A stretch of 34,522 bases of DNA from an uncultured Flavobacteriaceae bacterium (lineage in GTDB: Bacteria > Bacteroidota > Bacteroidia > Flavobacteriales > Flavobacteriaceae). Numbering within the stretch: the first letter of the stretch is position 1; each line of letters starts with the position of its first letter. Of the stretch, positions 25,257 to 34,522 are shown piece after piece. The notes below the pieces were generated by a model, which saw only the letters and a list, made by a program, of their open reading frames with translations, was not told the origin of the DNA and did no database searches. The DNA is taken from NCBI GenBank assembly GCA_938092005.1, contig CALKOU010000007.1, forward strand, positions 1-34,522, given 5' to 3'. The position numbers and the translations under genes were made by a program.

Positions 25257-26611
25257 TAACTTCCTGCCGTTTTACGTTTACTGCCCGTTTTCATCAATCC
25301 ATCATAATGACGGTTCAATAAATAAGCATTGATTTGTTGAATTGTGTCAATTGCCACACCTACCATAATAAGAAGCGATGTTCCACCATAGAACAACGCC
25401 CAACCTTGTTGCATGCCAAACAAGTGGTAAACCACCGCAGGCAATACGGCTACCGCTGCTAAAAACAACGATCCCGGGAAGGTAATTTGTGACATAACAC
25501 GATCTAAAAAGTCTGCTGTTTCCGTACCGGGACGAACACCAGGAACAAAACCACCACTCCGCTTTAAATCATCAGCCATTTTATTTGTGGGAACCGTAAT
25601 AGCTGTATAGAAATACGTAAATACGATGATTAGAACAGCAAATAAAATGTTATACCACAAACCAAAAATATCTGAAAATGAAGCTTGCAACCACTGACCA
25701 AGTTCGCTTTCTGTTCCAAGAAGACTTCCAAGTGAAGATGGAATAAACATCAAAGCTTGTGCAAAAATGATAGGCATCACACCAGAAGCATTCAGTTTTA
25801 GTGGAATGTATTGACGTGCTCCAATTTGGTTTTTATCAATACCACCAGAAGCAGTTCTACGTGCGTACTGAACTGGTATTTGACGTACAGCCATTACCAA
25901 CAAAATACAGATTGCATTGATGGCAATCCAAACCATCGTTTCAATAACGATAACAATAGGTCCACCGTTGTTTTCAGTAACTCTAGAAATAAATTCTTGT
26001 GCAAAAGACATCGGCAATGTTGCTACGATACCAACCGTAATAAGTAAAGATATACCGTTACCAATTCCTTTATCAGTTATCTTTTCACCCAGCCACATAG
26101 CAAACACGGTACCAGTAACAAGGATAATAACAGAAGGAATCATAAATCCAAGACCTTTACCTAAAACAAAAGCAGATTCAGGAACACCAAGTGCACTAAG
26201 AGAATACAAATAGGCAGGTGCTTGGAAAATACAAATAGCAATTGTTAGCCAACGTGTAATTTGGTTTATTCTGCGACGACCACTTTCACCTTCCTTTTGG
26301 AGCTTTTGTAAATAAGGTATTGCAATACCCATAAGCTGAACAACAATAGAGGCTGAAATATAAGGCATGATACCTAACGCAAATACAGATGCATTTGCAA
26401 AAGCACCACCTGTAAACATATTTAATACACCAAGGAGTCCACCACCAGAAGTACGACTTGTAAGTTCAGAAAGTTGAACAGGATCAATTCCAGGTAGGAC
26501 AACTTGCGCACCAATGCGGTACACCACAAGTAACCCAAGGGTAACCATAATGCGGTTCTTGAGCTCCTCAATTTTCCATATACTCGATAAGACCTCTAAA
26601 AAACGTTTCAT
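25256..26611 (-). CDS. secY: Protein translocase subunit SecY
   Basis: SecY forms the protein-conducting channel of the inner membrane. At 451 residues it has ten predicted transmembrane helices. Recognisable parts are the N-terminal [18 protein letters not shown], the plug-region stretch [20 protein letters not shown], the cytoplasmic [17 protein letters not shown], and the C5-loop-like [18 protein letters not shown]. It begins directly after rplO with no spacing and overlaps infA by one base. Confidence 0.98.
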   Translation of the reverse strand: MKRFLEVLSSIWKIEELKNRIMVTLGLLVVYRIGAQVVLPGIDPVQLSELTSRTSGGGLLGVLNMFTGGAFANASVFALGIMPYISASIVVQLMGIAIPYLQKLQKEGESGRRRINQITRWLTIAICIFQAPAYLYSLSALGVPESAFVLGKGLGFMIPSVIILVTGTVFAMWLGEKITDKGIGNGISLLITVGIVATLPMSFAQEFISRVTENNGGPIVIVIETMVWIAINAICILLVMAVRQIPVQYARRTASGGIDKNQIGARQYIPLKLNASGVMPIIFAQALMFIPSSLGSLLGTESELGQWLQASFSDIFGLWYNILFAVLIIVFTYFYTAITVPTNKMADDLKRSGGFVPGVRPGTETADFLDRVMSQITFPGSLFLAAVAVLPAVVYHLFGMQQGWALFYGGTSLLIMVGVAIDTIQQINAYLLNRHYDGLMKTGSKRKTAGS

Positions 26612-27067
26612 TTATTCAATTGTAATAGCTTCACCTCCGGCAGCTTCGATAGCTGCTTTTGCAGTTGCTGTAAATTTGTGGGCACTCACTTTTAACTTAG
26701 CAGATAGTTCACCGCGTCCTAAAATTTTAATCAAATCGTTTTTACCTACCAATCGCAACTGGATCATTGCATCTTGATCAATATTTGTTTTAATTTTTTT
26801 GGCATCGGCAAGTCCTTGAAGGGTGTCGAGGTTAATCCCTGCGTACTCTTTGCGGTTGATGTTTGTAAAACCAAACTTAGGCACACGACGTTGAAGTGGC
26901 ATTTGACCACCTTCAAAACCAATTTTTTTCGAATAACCTGAACGCGATTTAGCACCTTTGTGACCACGGGAAGCCGTACCACCTGTACCAGAACCTTGTC
27001 CTCTACCTAGGCGTTTACTTCCGCCTTTTACTGCGCCTTTAGCAGGCTTTAAATTTCCTAATTCCAT
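26612..27067 (-). CDS. rplO: 50S ribosomal protein L15
   Basis: L15 is a late-assembly large-subunit protein. The glycine-rich RNA-binding N-terminus RLGRGQGSGTGGTASRGHKG, then FEGGQMPLQRRVPKFGF, identify it, and the C-terminal globular part ends AIEAAGGEAITIE. It has 151 residues. It abuts rpmD (1 base) and secY (0 bases). Confidence 0.97.
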   Translation of the reverse strand: MELGNLKPAKGAVKGGSKRLGRGQGSGTGGTASRGHKGAKSRSGYSKKIGFEGGQMPLQRRVPKFGFTNINRKEYAGINLDTLQGLADAKKIKTNIDQDAMIQLRLVGKNDLIKILGRGELSAKLKVSAHKFTATAKAAIEAAGGEAITIE

Positions 27068-27068
27068 A

Positions 27069-27248
27069 TTAACCGTTTTGGACAGTTACCAAATGTTTTA
27101 CTTTGTTTACCATCCCTAAGATCGTAGCTGACTCCTCATGTTCTACCGTTTGACCAATTTTGTGCAAACCTAGTGCAGCAAGGGTACGCTTCTGATCTTC
27201 AGGACGTTTGATATTACTCTTTACTTGTGTAACTTTAATCTTTGCCAT
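27069..27248 (-). CDS. rpmD: 50S ribosomal protein L30
   Basis: A 59-residue protein starting MAKIKVTQVKSNIKRPEDQK, followed by RTLAALGLHKIGQTVEHE, then a helix and strand ending HLVTVQNG. The pattern of a K-T/S start and a central L.aLGL..i is that of L30. It lies between rpsE (4 bases) and rplO (1 base), its canonical place. Confidence 0.95.
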   Translation of the reverse strand: MAKIKVTQVKSNIKRPEDQKRTLAALGLHKIGQTVEHEESATILGMVNKVKHLVTVQNG

Positions 27249-27252
27249 GTGT

Positions 27253-27777
27253 TTATCCGTTAAAAACTTTATCTAATGAAACACCACGTTGCTTAGCAAC
27301 TGTATTGGCATCTCTTAGTTGTAATAATGCATCAAAAGTAGCCTTTACCACGTTGTGTGGGTTAGATGAGCCTTGTGATTTAGACAATACATTGTGAACG
27401 CCAACTGCTTCAAGTACGGCACGTACGGCACCACCAGCAATAACTCCCGTACCATCAGATGCAGGTTGCAGATATACACGAGCACCGCCGTATTTTCCTT
27501 TTTGTTGATGTGGCAATGTTCCTTTGTTTATTGGAATGCGGATCAAATTCTTCTTGGCGTCTTCAACAGCCTTAGAAATTGCTTCAGAAACTTCTTTAGA
27601 TTTTCCAAGTCCTTGACCAACTACTCCATTTTCGTCTCCTACAACAACAATTGCAGAGAAACCAAATGCACGACCACCTTTAGTTACTTTAGTAACACGT
27701 TGTACACCAACCAAACGGTCTTTAAGATCTAGACCTCCTGGTTTCACAAATTCTACGTTTTTATAATCTTGATACAT
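27253..27777 (-). CDS. rpsE: 30S ribosomal protein S5
   Basis: S5 lines the mRNA entry channel and affects decoding accuracy. The dsRNA-binding N-terminal domain ([40 protein letters not shown]) and the C-terminal domain ([20 protein letters not shown]) are complete. It has 174 residues and lies 2 bases after rplR. Confidence 0.97.
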   Translation of the reverse strand: MYQDYKNVEFVKPGGLDLKDRLVGVQRVTKVTKGGRAFGFSAIVVVGDENGVVGQGLGKSKEVSEAISKAVEDAKKNLIRIPINKGTLPHQQKGKYGGARVYLQPASDGTGVIAGGAVRAVLEAVGVHNVLSKSQGSSNPHNVVKATFDALLQLRDANTVAKQRGVSLDKVFNG

Positions 27778-27779
27778 AC

Positions 27780-28136
27780 TTAAAATTTTAGTCCTGCTTC
27801 ACGCGCGCCGTCAGCAAGTGACTTAACACGTCCATGATACAAATATCCTCCACGGTCAAAGCGAATGCTAGCTACACCAGCAGCAAGTGCTTTTTCACCA
27901 ATTACTTTACCTACTTTTTGAGCAAGCTCAGTTTTTGTTCCGCTATGCCCTTCAAATTCTTTATCACGAGAAGAGGCAGCCGCTAGGGTTACACCTGTTT
28001 CGTCATTAACAATTTGAGCATAAATCTCTTTATTACTACGAAATATAGACATACGTGGCGTCTCAGCTGAACCAAGAACAGTGTCTCGGAAGCGCTTTTG
28101 AATGCGTTGTCTACGTTGGGTTTTTGTCATTTTCAT
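27780..28136 (-). CDS. rplR: 50S ribosomal protein L18
   Basis: L18 binds 5S rRNA with L5 and anchors it in the central protuberance. It shows [37 protein letters not shown] and the C-terminal [20 protein letters not shown], and has 118 residues. The second Met (MTKTQRR) is an equally possible start. Confidence 0.97.
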   Translation of the reverse strand: MKMTKTQRRQRIQKRFRDTVLGSAETPRMSIFRSNKEIYAQIVNDETGVTLAAASSRDKEFEGHSGTKTELAQKVGKVIGEKALAAGVASIRFDRGGYLYHGRVKSLADGAREAGLKF

Positions 28137-28147
28137 ATCCCTAATGC

Positions 28148-28690
28148 TTATGCAGATTTACCTGCTTTTCTTCTAATTTCTTCACCTACAAACTTCACTC
28201 CTTTTCCTTTGTAAGGTTCTGGCTTACGGAATGAACGTATTTTAGCTGCAATGGCACCAACAAGTTGGTTGTCATGTGAGCTTAATTTTATAATTGGATT
28301 TTTACCTTTTTCAGAAATGGTCTCCAACTTAACTTCGGTTGGTATTTCAAACACTATGTTGTGAGAAAACCCAAGCGCAAGATCGAGTTTTTGACCTTGA
28401 TTGCTAGCGCGGTATCCAACTCCTACCAATTCTAATTCTTTTGTAAATCCAGTCGATACTCCAGCAACCATATTAGAAACAAGCGCACGATACAAACCGT
28501 GCTTTGCTTTGTGTGGTTTGCTATCAGAAGGTCGTGTAACAAATAACTGACCATCTTGTTGTGAGATACTTACCGAATCATACGGTTGCGTTAGTTCGCC
28601 TAATTTACCTTTTACAGTAATTACATCGGGTTGAATGTCAACCGTGACGCCTTCTGGAACTACTATAGGATTATTACCAATTCGTGACAT
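28148..28690 (-). CDS. rplF: 50S ribosomal protein L6
   Basis: L6 lies near the factor-binding site of the large subunit. Two tandem alpha-beta repeats are visible: MSRIGNNPIVVPEGV and LVGVGYRASNQGQKLDLALG. The signature PEPYKGKGVKFVGEEIRRKAG closes the protein, which has 180 residues. Spacing is 17 bases after rpsH. Confidence 0.97.
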   Translation of the reverse strand: MSRIGNNPIVVPEGVTVDIQPDVITVKGKLGELTQPYDSVSISQQDGQLFVTRPSDSKPHKAKHGLYRALVSNMVAGVSTGFTKELELVGVGYRASNQGQKLDLALGFSHNIVFEIPTEVKLETISEKGKNPIIKLSSHDNQLVGAIAAKIRSFRKPEPYKGKGVKFVGEEIRRKAGKSA

Positions 28691-28707
28691 AATTCAATTT
28701 TTCTTTA

Positions 28708-29106
28708 TTAGTGAACGTAACAAATTACTTCACCACCTACATTTTCTTTTTTTGCTTGTTTACCTGTCATCACCCCATGAGATGTAGAGACGATGGCAGT
28801 TCCCAAACCGTTTAGCACACGTGGTATATCACCAGAAGACGCATATTGACGTAAACCAGGTGTACTAACACGTTGTAATTTTTTTATTACGGGATCTTTG
28901 GTAAGACGATCGTACTTTAATGCAATCTTAATGCTTTTTTGCACGGTATCACTTTCCTCTTTGTAACTAAGGATGTAGCCTTGATCAAATAAAATTTTTG
29001 TAATCTCAAGTTTCAATTTAGAAGAAGGGATTGAAACCACACGGTGTCCAGCGCTGTTAGCGTTGCGAATGCGTGTTAAATAATCTGCAATTGGATCTGT
29101 ATTCAT
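28708..29106 (-). CDS. rpsH: 30S ribosomal protein S8
   Basis: S8 is a primary binder of the central domain of 16S rRNA and, in other bacteria, the repressor of the spc operon. It opens TDPIADYLTRIRNANSAGH and ends with STSHGVMTGKQAKKENVGGE and VICYVH. It has 132 residues. Any autoregulatory site would be expected near rplE; I did not identify one. Confidence 0.97.
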   Translation of the reverse strand: MNTDPIADYLTRIRNANSAGHRVVSIPSSKLKLEITKILFDQGYILSYKEESDTVQKSIKIALKYDRLTKDPVIKKLQRVSTPGLRQYASSGDIPRVLNGLGTAIVSTSHGVMTGKQAKKENVGGEVICYVH

Positions 29107-29119
29107 AATTCTTATTTGT

Positions 29120-29389
29120 TTACCAGCTCGCTTTTTTAACTCCCGGAATTAACCCTTTATTAGCCATTTCACGAAACATAACACGTGAAACACCAAATTG
29201 ACGCATGTAACCTTTTGGACGCCCTGTAAGTTTACAACGGTTGTGTCCACGAACAGGAGATGCGTTTTTTGGTAATTTTTGTAATGCATCATAATCACCA
29301 GCTGCTTTTAGGGCAGCTCGCTTTTCAGCATATTTTGCAGCTAATTTTGCTCTTTTGACCTCACGGGCCTTCATAGATTCTTTTGCCAT
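29120..29389 (-). CDS. rpsN: 30S ribosomal protein S14, zinc-free type
   Basis: S14 binds the 3' domain of 16S rRNA in the head. At 89 residues it is the long form; only one cysteine (in [15 protein letters not shown]) is left of the zinc ribbon seen in the 61-residue form. The C-terminal [20 protein letters not shown] is typical. It is 1 base after rplE. Confidence 0.97.
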   Translation of the reverse strand: MAKESMKAREVKRAKLAAKYAEKRAALKAAGDYDALQKLPKNASPVRGHNRCKLTGRPKGYMRQFGVSRVMFREMANKGLIPGVKKASW

Positions 29390-29390
29390 A

Positions 29391-29942
29391 CTAGTTTTTC
29401 TTAAAGGGCATGCCCAATTCGTTTAACAATGATTTAGCTTCCTTGTCCGTATTTGCAGACGTGACAAAGGTAATATCCATCCCTGCAATTTTATGCACCT
29501 TATCGATATCAATTTCAGGAAAAATAATTTGTTCTTGGATACCTAAGTTATAATTTCCACGTCCGTCAAAGCCATCAGCTTTAACCCCTTGAAAATCACG
29601 TACTCGCGGTAAGGCTGCAGTAACCAAACGATCAAAAAATTCGTACATTTTATCGCCTCTTAAGGTAACTTTCGCACCAATAGGCATTCCTTTACGGAGT
29701 TTAAATGTTGCAACATCTTTCTTGGAAAGTGTCGCCAATGCTTTCTGACCCGTAATCATGGTTAGTTCTTCAACAGCATGATCTACAAGTTTTTTGTCGG
29801 CAACAGCTTGCCCAACACCACGGCTCAAAACAATTTTTTCAAGTTTTGGCACTTGCATGATGCTCTTGTATCCAAACTCTTCGGATAGCTTTTGCGTTAC
29901 GCGGTCTTTGTATTCTGTCTTAAGTCTAGGTTGATAACTCAT
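29391..29942 (-). CDS. rplE: 50S ribosomal protein L5
   Basis: L5 bridges 5S rRNA and the small-subunit head. From the ATG at 29942 it is 183 residues, [20 protein letters not shown], the usual N-terminus. An open frame reaches back to 30026, but that would overlap rplX by 83 bases and adds sequence unlike L5, so I reject it. Other visible parts are [21 protein letters not shown], the [20 protein letters not shown] loop and the [19 protein letters not shown] end. Confidence 0.97.
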   Translation of the reverse strand: MSYQPRLKTEYKDRVTQKLSEEFGYKSIMQVPKLEKIVLSRGVGQAVADKKLVDHAVEELTMITGQKALATLSKKDVATFKLRKGMPIGAKVTLRGDKMYEFFDRLVTAALPRVRDFQGVKADGFDGRGNYNLGIQEQIIFPEIDIDKVHKIAGMDITFVTSANTDKEAKSLLNELGMPFKKN

Positions 29943-29943
29943 C

Positions 29944-30255
29944 TTAAATAGCTTCATTAGTTTTACGTGACACACGTACTTTTTTACCGTCTTCCATGCG
30001 ATATCCAACTCGGGTTGTTTGTCCATCTGCAGTCAACAAAGAAAGATTAGAAATAGCAATAGCCGCTTCTTTCTCAATAATACCTCCTTGAGGGTTTTGT
30101 GCATTTGGTTTTGTGTGACGCTTAACAAGATTCACACCCGAAACAATCGCTTTGTTCTTTTCACGGAGTAGCGAAACAATTTCGCCTTCTGAGCCCTTGT
30201 GGTCGCCCGCAATGACACGTACTTTATCTCCAGATTTAAATTTTATTTTACTCAT
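29944..30255 (-). CDS. rplX: 50S ribosomal protein L24
   Basis: L24 initiates large-subunit assembly. The KOW motif [18 protein letters not shown] lies at residues 10-27, followed by [14 protein letters not shown]. It has 103 residues, ending in [20 protein letters not shown]. It is 2 bases after rplN and 1 base before rplE. Confidence 0.97.
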   Translation of the reverse strand: MSKIKFKSGDKVRVIAGDHKGSEGEIVSLLREKNKAIVSGVNLVKRHTKPNAQNPQGGIIEKEAAIAISNLSLLTADGQTTRVGYRMEDGKKVRVSRKTNEAI

Positions 30256-30257
30256 AT

Positions 30258-30626
30258 CTATAATACTTCAGGAGCTAGGGAAATGATTTTCATAAATTGA
30301 CGATCACGTAGCTCACGAGCTACAGGACCAAATACACGCGTACCGCGCATTTCGCCTTGTGCATCTAGTAAGACACATGCATTTTCATCGAAACGGATGT
30401 ATGACCCATCTGGACGACGAACTTCTTTTTTAGTGCGTACTACAACTGCAGTAGACACTTGTCCTTTTTTAACAGAGCCGTTAGGCGTAGCTTCCTTTAC
30501 CGTAACAACGATTTTGTCACCTATGGAAGCATAGCGACGCTTTGTCCCACCCAATACGCGGATGGTTAGCACCTCTTTAGCACCTGTGTTGTCAGCAACT
30601 TTAAGTCTTGATTCTTGTTGTACCAT
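30258..30626 (-). CDS. rplN: 50S ribosomal protein L14
   Basis: L14 is at the subunit interface. The sequence shows [39 protein letters not shown] and [20 protein letters not shown], in 122 residues, all standard. Its start codon shares one base with the rpsQ stop. Confidence 0.98.
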   Translation of the reverse strand: MVQQESRLKVADNTGAKEVLTIRVLGGTKRRYASIGDKIVVTVKEATPNGSVKKGQVSTAVVVRTKKEVRRPDGSYIRFDENACVLLDAQGEMRGTRVFGPVARELRDRQFMKIISLAPEVL

Positions 30627-30883
30627 TATTTTGCTCTTTCAATAATTTCAACCAAACGCCAGCATTTTGATGCGCTCATTGGGCGTGTTTCCATAATTTT
30701 AACTGTATCTCCGATGTTACAATCATTGGTTTCATCGTGTGCAACGTATTTCTTTGTTTTCAAAACAAATTTCCCATACATAGGGTGCTTCACACGTTTT
30801 ACTTCAGACACAACAATAGATTTCTGCATCTTATTGCTCGTTACAACGCCAATACGTTCTTTACGTAAGTTTCTAGTTTCCAT
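30626..30883 (-). CDS. rpsQ: 30S ribosomal protein S17
   Basis: S17 is an early 16S-binding OB-fold protein. It opens [20 protein letters not shown] and has [20 protein letters not shown] and [20 protein letters not shown], in 85 residues. It starts 1 base after rpmC and overlaps rplN by one base. Confidence 0.97.
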   Translation of the reverse strand: METRNLRKERIGVVTSNKMQKSIVVSEVKRVKHPMYGKFVLKTKKYVAHDETNDCNIGDTVKIMETRPMSASKCWRLVEIIERAK

Positions 30884-30884
30884 A

Positions 30885-31082
30885 CTATGCTTGCTCTAAA
30901 GTTCTTTTTGTGAGTTCTGTTTTAATACGTGCAATAGTTCTACGCTGTTTACGCAAAGAAAGCGGATTCTCTAACGGAGATAGTGCATGCGTAGCGCGTG
31001 CGCTTTCGTAACTCTTTTGAAAAGCAGCTAGCTTTTCGTTAAGTTCCTCAACTGATGCCTCAATAATTTCTGTTTGTTTCAT
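30885..31082 (-). CDS. rpmC: 50S ribosomal protein L29
   Basis: A small two-helix protein near the tunnel exit and, in other bacteria, part of the trigger-factor and SRP docking area. 65 residues: [19 protein letters not shown], then [20 protein letters not shown]. It lies in the canonical place between rplP and rpsQ. Confidence 0.96.
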   Translation of the reverse strand: MKQTEIIEASVEELNEKLAAFQKSYESARATHALSPLENPLSLRKQRRTIARIKTELTKRTLEQA

Positions 31083-31091
31083 ACCTACTTC

Positions 31092-31511
31092 TTATGCTTC
31101 GTAATCACGAGCGATAATAAACTTTGTTTTAACGGGTAATTTTTGAGCTGCTAAACGTAATGCTTCTTTAGCAACTTCAATAGGCACGCCCGACACCTCA
31201 AATAAAATACGACCCGGTTTTACAACAGCTACATAATGATCTAGTGCTCCTTTACCTTTACCCATACGAACCTCAAGTGGCTTTTTTGTGATGGGTTTGT
31301 CTGGGAAAATTTTAATCCACAATTGACCTTCACGTTTCATGTAACGTGTAGCAGCAATACGTGCCGCCTCAATTTGGCGTGATGTGATAAACTTGGAATC
31401 AAGGGCTTTGATGCCAAACATACCATTTGATAATACGTGTCCGCGTTGCGATAGGCCTTTCATACGGCCTTTCTGCATTTTACGGTGTTTTGTTCTTTTT
31501 GGTTGTAACAT
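31092..31511 (-). CDS. rplP: 50S ribosomal protein L16
   Basis: L16 helps position A-site tRNA. It shows [19 protein letters not shown], the [19 protein letters not shown] helix and [20 protein letters not shown], in 139 residues, full length. It lies 10 bases after rpsC. Confidence 0.98.
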   Translation of the reverse strand: MLQPKRTKHRKMQKGRMKGLSQRGHVLSNGMFGIKALDSKFITSRQIEAARIAATRYMKREGQLWIKIFPDKPITKKPLEVRMGKGKGALDHYVAVVKPGRILFEVSGVPIEVAKEALRLAAQKLPVKTKFIIARDYEA

Positions 31512-31521
31512 GACCTAAACT

Positions 31522-32241
31522 TTATTTTCTACGACGGGGACCACGTCCACCGCGTTTTTCATTTTTTCCTTTGGCAGCATTCAAGCTCATCCCAACAAGT
31601 GGCGACAACTCACGCTTACCGTATACTTCACCTTTCATGATCCATACTTTAATACCCAATCTACCATAGGTGGTATGTGCCTCTACTAAAGCATAATCAA
31701 TATCTGCACGGAAAGTAGACAATGGAATACGCCCATCTTTATAACTTTCAGAGCGTGCCATTTCAGCACCGTTCAGACGACCTGATATTTGTATTTTAAT
31801 ACCTTCAGCGTTCATACGCATGGCAGCAGCAATGGCCATCTTAATCGCGCGACGATACGAAATACGACTCTCGATTTGGCGGGCGATACTCGCACCTACC
31901 AATTGTGCCTCTAACTCTGGACGTTTGATTTCAAAGATGTTCAACTGAACTTCTTTATTGGTAATTTTTTTAAGCTCTTCTTTAAGTTTATCAACTTCCT
32001 GACCACCTTTCCCAATGATGATTCCTGGGCGGGCAGTTGTAATGGTAATGGTAACCAGCTTCAACGTACGTTCGATAATGATACGTGAAACGCTTGCTTT
32101 AGCAAGACGTGCATGAATGTATCGACGGATTTTATCGTCTTCGGCTAATTTATCGCCGTAGTCGTTTCCACCATACCAGTTAGATTCCCATCCTCGGATG
32201 ATACCTAATCTATTGCCAATTGGATTTGTCTTTTGTCCCAT
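31522..32241 (-). CDS. rpsC: 30S ribosomal protein S3
   Basis: S3 forms part of the mRNA entry helicase. It starts [20 protein letters not shown], has the KH motif [18 protein letters not shown], and ends with the basic tail [15 protein letters not shown]. The C-terminal domain is complete ([20 protein letters not shown]). It has 239 residues. Confidence 0.98.
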   Translation of the reverse strand: MGQKTNPIGNRLGIIRGWESNWYGGNDYGDKLAEDDKIRRYIHARLAKASVSRIIIERTLKLVTITITTARPGIIIGKGGQEVDKLKEELKKITNKEVQLNIFEIKRPELEAQLVGASIARQIESRISYRRAIKMAIAAAMRMNAEGIKIQISGRLNGAEMARSESYKDGRIPLSTFRADIDYALVEAHTTYGRLGIKVWIMKGEVYGKRELSPLVGMSLNAAKGKNEKRGGRGPRRRK

Positions 32242-32249
32242 ATTCGGTA

Positions 32250-32657
32250 TTAGCTTTGTGCGTTATCTTTTGCTCCTAGCACGAGAGTGACGTGGTTAGA
32301 ACGTTTTCTAATTCGATGACCTCTTCCTTGTGGTGCTGGACGCAAACGCTTAAGCATTGCACCACCATCAACGCGGATTTCTTTAATGTAAAGACCGGCC
32401 TTTTCAATATCTGCGTCTTCGTTTTTAGCTTGCCAGTTGGCAATAGCTGATAACAAGAGTTTCTCTAGACGTTTTGATGATTCTTTAGCACTGAAACGCA
32501 AAATAGACAACGCCTTCTCTACTTCTTCTCCACGAACCAAGTCGGCCATAAGACGCATTTTTCTTGGTGATGTAGGGCAGTCATTGAGCTTAGCGAAAGC
32601 AATATGCTTGCGACTCTCTTTGATTTGTGCTGCCATTTCTTTTTTACGAACTCCCAT
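32250..32657 (-). CDS. rplV: 50S ribosomal protein L22
   Basis: L22 lines the exit tunnel with its extended loop. It shows [20 protein letters not shown] and a C-terminal [20 protein letters not shown], the tunnel hairpin. It has 135 residues from the ATG at 32657, which is 3 bases from rpsS; a second ATG at codon 8 ([10 protein letters not shown]) is an alternative start. Confidence 0.96.
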   Translation of the reverse strand: MGVRKKEMAAQIKESRKHIAFAKLNDCPTSPRKMRLMADLVRGEEVEKALSILRFSAKESSKRLEKLLLSAIANWQAKNEDADIEKAGLYIKEIRVDGGAMLKRLRPAPQGRGHRIRKRSNHVTLVLGAKDNAQS

Positions 32658-32660
32658 AGC

Positions 32661-32939
32661 TTATTTTTTTCCTTTGTTTTTAGCTCCTGCGTGACCGCGA
32701 AATGAACGAGTAGGTGAAAACTCACCGAGTTTGTGACCTACCATGTTTTCAGTAATGTAAACAGGAACAAACTGGCGCCCGTTGTGAACGGCAATGGTTT
32801 GTCCAACAAAATCTGGAATAATCATCGAGGCACGAGACCAAGTTTTAATAACAGATTTTTTACCAGATTCTACATTTGTCTGAACTTTCTTCAGCAAGCT
32901 GTAGTGTACGTAAGGTCCTTTTTTTAGTGATCGAGCCAT
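32661..32939 (-). CDS. rpsS: 30S ribosomal protein S19
   Basis: S19 is in the small-subunit head beside S13. It shows [39 protein letters not shown] and [19 protein letters not shown]. It has 92 residues, 3 bases after rplB. Confidence 0.98.
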   Translation of the reverse strand: MARSLKKGPYVHYSLLKKVQTNVESGKKSVIKTWSRASMIIPDFVGQTIAVHNGRQFVPVYITENMVGHKLGEFSPTRSFRGHAGAKNKGKK

Positions 32940-32942
32940 AGC

Positions 32943-33767
32943 TTATTTTTTTCTACGTTCAATTATATACTTGTTAGACGCTTTGTTTTTGTTACGTGTT
33001 CTGTATCCTTTAGCAGGAATACCATTACGTGAACGAGGGTGTCCACCAGACGCACGACCTTCACCACCACCCATGGGGTGATCGACAGGGTTCATGACAA
33101 CTGGGCGCGTTCTTGGACGACGTCCTAACCAACGGCTACGACCCGCTTTACCAGAAACAACCAATTGGTGGTCTGAGTTTGAAACGGTACCAATTGTAGC
33201 CATACACGTGGTAAGGATCAATCGCGTTTCACCAGACGGCAATTTGATAGTAGCAAACTTACCATCACGAGCCATTAGCTGGGCAAAAGCACCTGCACTA
33301 CGAGCAATGGTTGCTCCTTGTCCAGGACGAAGCTCGATACAGGAAATAATCGTACCTAAAGGAATGTTTTCTAAAGGCATGGCATTTCCAATCTCAGGCT
33401 GTGCTTTAGCAGCAGAAACAACTTGTTGTCCAACTTTCAGACCGCTTTGTGCAATAATGTATCGCTTTTCGCCATCTTCAAACTGAATCAAAGCAATAAA
33501 TGCAGATCGGTTTGGATCGTATTCAATGGTTTTAACCTCTGCAGGTGCATCAAAACGATCGCGTTTAAAATCAACAATACGGTAGCGTTTTTTGTGTCCA
33601 CCACCGATATAGCGTGACGTCATGCGTCCACTATTGTTACGACCACCTGAACGTTTTTTCGGAGCAAGCAAGCTTTTTTCCGGCTTATCAGTGGTAATGG
33701 CGTCGTTTCCATTTACCACTCTACCGCGCTGTCCAGGAGTTATAGGTTTTAGTTTTCTAACTGACAT
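32943..33767 (-). CDS. rplB: 50S ribosomal protein L2
   Basis: L2 is central to peptidyl transferase and subunit joining. It shows [40 protein letters not shown] and the catalytic-region [20 protein letters not shown]. It has 274 residues, normal length. Confidence 0.98.
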   Translation of the reverse strand: MSVRKLKPITPGQRGRVVNGNDAITTDKPEKSLLAPKKRSGGRNNSGRMTSRYIGGGHKKRYRIVDFKRDRFDAPAEVKTIEYDPNRSAFIALIQFEDGEKRYIIAQSGLKVGQQVVSAAKAQPEIGNAMPLENIPLGTIISCIELRPGQGATIARSAGAFAQLMARDGKFATIKLPSGETRLILTTCMATIGTVSNSDHQLVVSGKAGRSRWLGRRPRTRPVVMNPVDHPMGGGEGRASGGHPRSRNGIPAKGYRTRNKNKASNKYIIERRKK

Positions 33768-33774
33768 ATCCTAT

Positions 33775-34065
33775 TTATAAATTACTGTAAAAATCAATAT
33801 TTTCCCCCGCTGCTACTTCCACGACTGCGCGTTTGGTAGCGTTGGTTTTTGAATGCTGAATACCATTTTTGGTATAGCGTGAGCGTCTTTCAGGACCGTA
33901 GTTTAGGGTACGTACTTTTTCAACAGTAACACCATAAGCGGTCTCAACGGCTTTCTTTATTTGTACCTTATTGGCTTTTGGATTCACCAAGAAAGTATAA
34001 CGATTTCTCAACTCGCTCTCACGAGTTGCCTTTTCGGTAATAACAGGTTTTAGTAAAATACTCAT
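33775..34065 (-). CDS. rplW: 50S ribosomal protein L23
   Basis: L23 sits at the tunnel exit and is the dock for trigger factor and SRP, both encoded in this window. It shows LLKPVITEKATRESELRNRY, VNPKANKVQIKKAVETAYGV and the KVRTLNYGPERRSRY loop, in 96 residues. It lies 6 bases after rplD. Confidence 0.97.
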   Translation of the reverse strand: MSILLKPVITEKATRESELRNRYTFLVNPKANKVQIKKAVETAYGVTVEKVRTLNYGPERRSRYTKNGIQHSKTNATKRAVVEVAAGENIDFYSNL

Positions 34066-34071
34066 AATTTG

Positions 34072-34522
34072 TTATTTACTCAGATTAGCTTCAATGGCAG
34101 CAACGGCACTTTCGGCAAGTACCAAATGCTGAGCATTCATTATTTTATATGTATTTAACTCATCATTGGTAAGCACTTCCGTAGCAGGAAGATTACGACC
34201 AGATAAAAATACATTTTTGTTGGTTTCACCTAAAACCCACAAAGATTTCTTGCCGGCAATACCCAATGCGCCAAGCGCTGCTTGGAACGATTTTGTTTTA
34301 GGTGTATCAAACTGAAAGTCTTCAACTACCGTAATGTTTTTCTGCTGTACCTTTAGGCTAAATGCAGATTTACGTGCTAAACGCTTCACGTTTTTGTTTA
34401 CTTTTTGGTTGTATGAGCGAACTCTAGGTCCAAAAACACGACCACCACCGCGGAACAAAGGGTTTTTGATGCTACCAGCTCGGGCAGTACCTGTACCTTT
34501 TTGTTTCTTAATCTTGCGGGTA
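34072..34522 (-). CDS. rplD: 50S ribosomal protein L4, 3' part (cut by window edge)
   Basis: The last 149 codons of L4; the gene runs off the right edge. An apparent start at 34458 is an internal TTG (Leu), since the frame continues to the edge with KIKKQKGTGTARAGSIKNP, the conserved L4 loop that reaches the tunnel. The rest shows FRGGGRVFGPRVRSYNQKVN and a C-terminal globular domain ending AVAAIEANLSK. rplC should lie beyond the window. Confidence 0.96.
   Translation of the reverse strand, partial: TRKIKKQKGTGTARAGSIKNPLFRGGGRVFGPRVRSYNQKVNKNVKRLARKSAFSLKVQQKNITVVEDFQFDTPKTKSFQAALGALGIAGKKSLWVLGETNKNVFLSGRNLPATEVLTNDELNTYKIMNAQHLVLAESAVAAIEANLSK

Noticed and set aside
29943-30026. Longer rplE with a 28-residue N-terminal extension
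   Set aside because: It would overlap rplX by 83 bases and the added residues do not resemble L5; [14 protein letters not shown] is the normal start.

Overview
The window looks like a chromosomal segment of a marine, proteorhodopsin-bearing member of the Bacteroidetes (class Flavobacteriia). The evidence is the flavobacterial protein sequences, a Met-tuned proteorhodopsin beside a blh retinal gene, promoters of the Bacteroidetes type (TTG, 19-21 bases, TAnnTTTG), near absence of Shine-Dalgarno sites, an L17 protein with a long acidic tail, and the order S10-spc-alpha ribosomal cluster, carA, eno, gltA. The species cannot be named from this.

Layout. 1-2750 (minus): nadK, a DUF6089-type outer-membrane protein, uppS and the 5' part of bamA, an envelope-biogenesis cluster. 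2814-7593 (plus): pdxJ with an overlapping alpha/beta hydrolase, then tig-clpP-clpX (chaperone and protease). 7594-8383: a small AT-rich lipoprotein gene bounded by inverted repeats and followed by a 137-base structured tract. This block has the architecture of an integron-type gene cassette and is the most unusual thing here. 8384-14902 (minus): a cysteine/cystathionine synthase-like enzyme, an FtsX/LolE-type permease, a tightly overlapped ffh-folD-queE-YkgJ operon, and blh. 14996-15727 (plus): proteorhodopsin, divergent from blh, closed by a strong bidirectional terminator. 15784-21818: argS, a conserved hypothetical gene, gltA, eno and carA. 21909-34522 (minus): rplQ, rpoA and the spc and S10 ribosomal genes back to a truncated rplD, with infA, secY, rpmJ and rpmD included, ending in a terminator at 21856-21883.

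How the parts work together. Blh cleaves beta-carotene to retinal, the chromophore of the proton-pumping rhodopsin next to it, so these two genes form a phototrophy module. Most other genes are housekeeping: translation, SRP targeting, proteolysis, TCA/glycolysis, and folate, PLP, NAD and queuosine metabolism. Promoter elements were found by eye. Several put the expected transcription start at or within a few bases of the start codon, which suggests leaderless or nearly leaderless mRNAs.

No tRNA, rRNA, CRISPR array, transposase, integrase or phage gene was seen. No gene-free stretch exceeds 300 bases; the longest are 7594-7767 and 8248-8383, both flanking the cassette-like gene.
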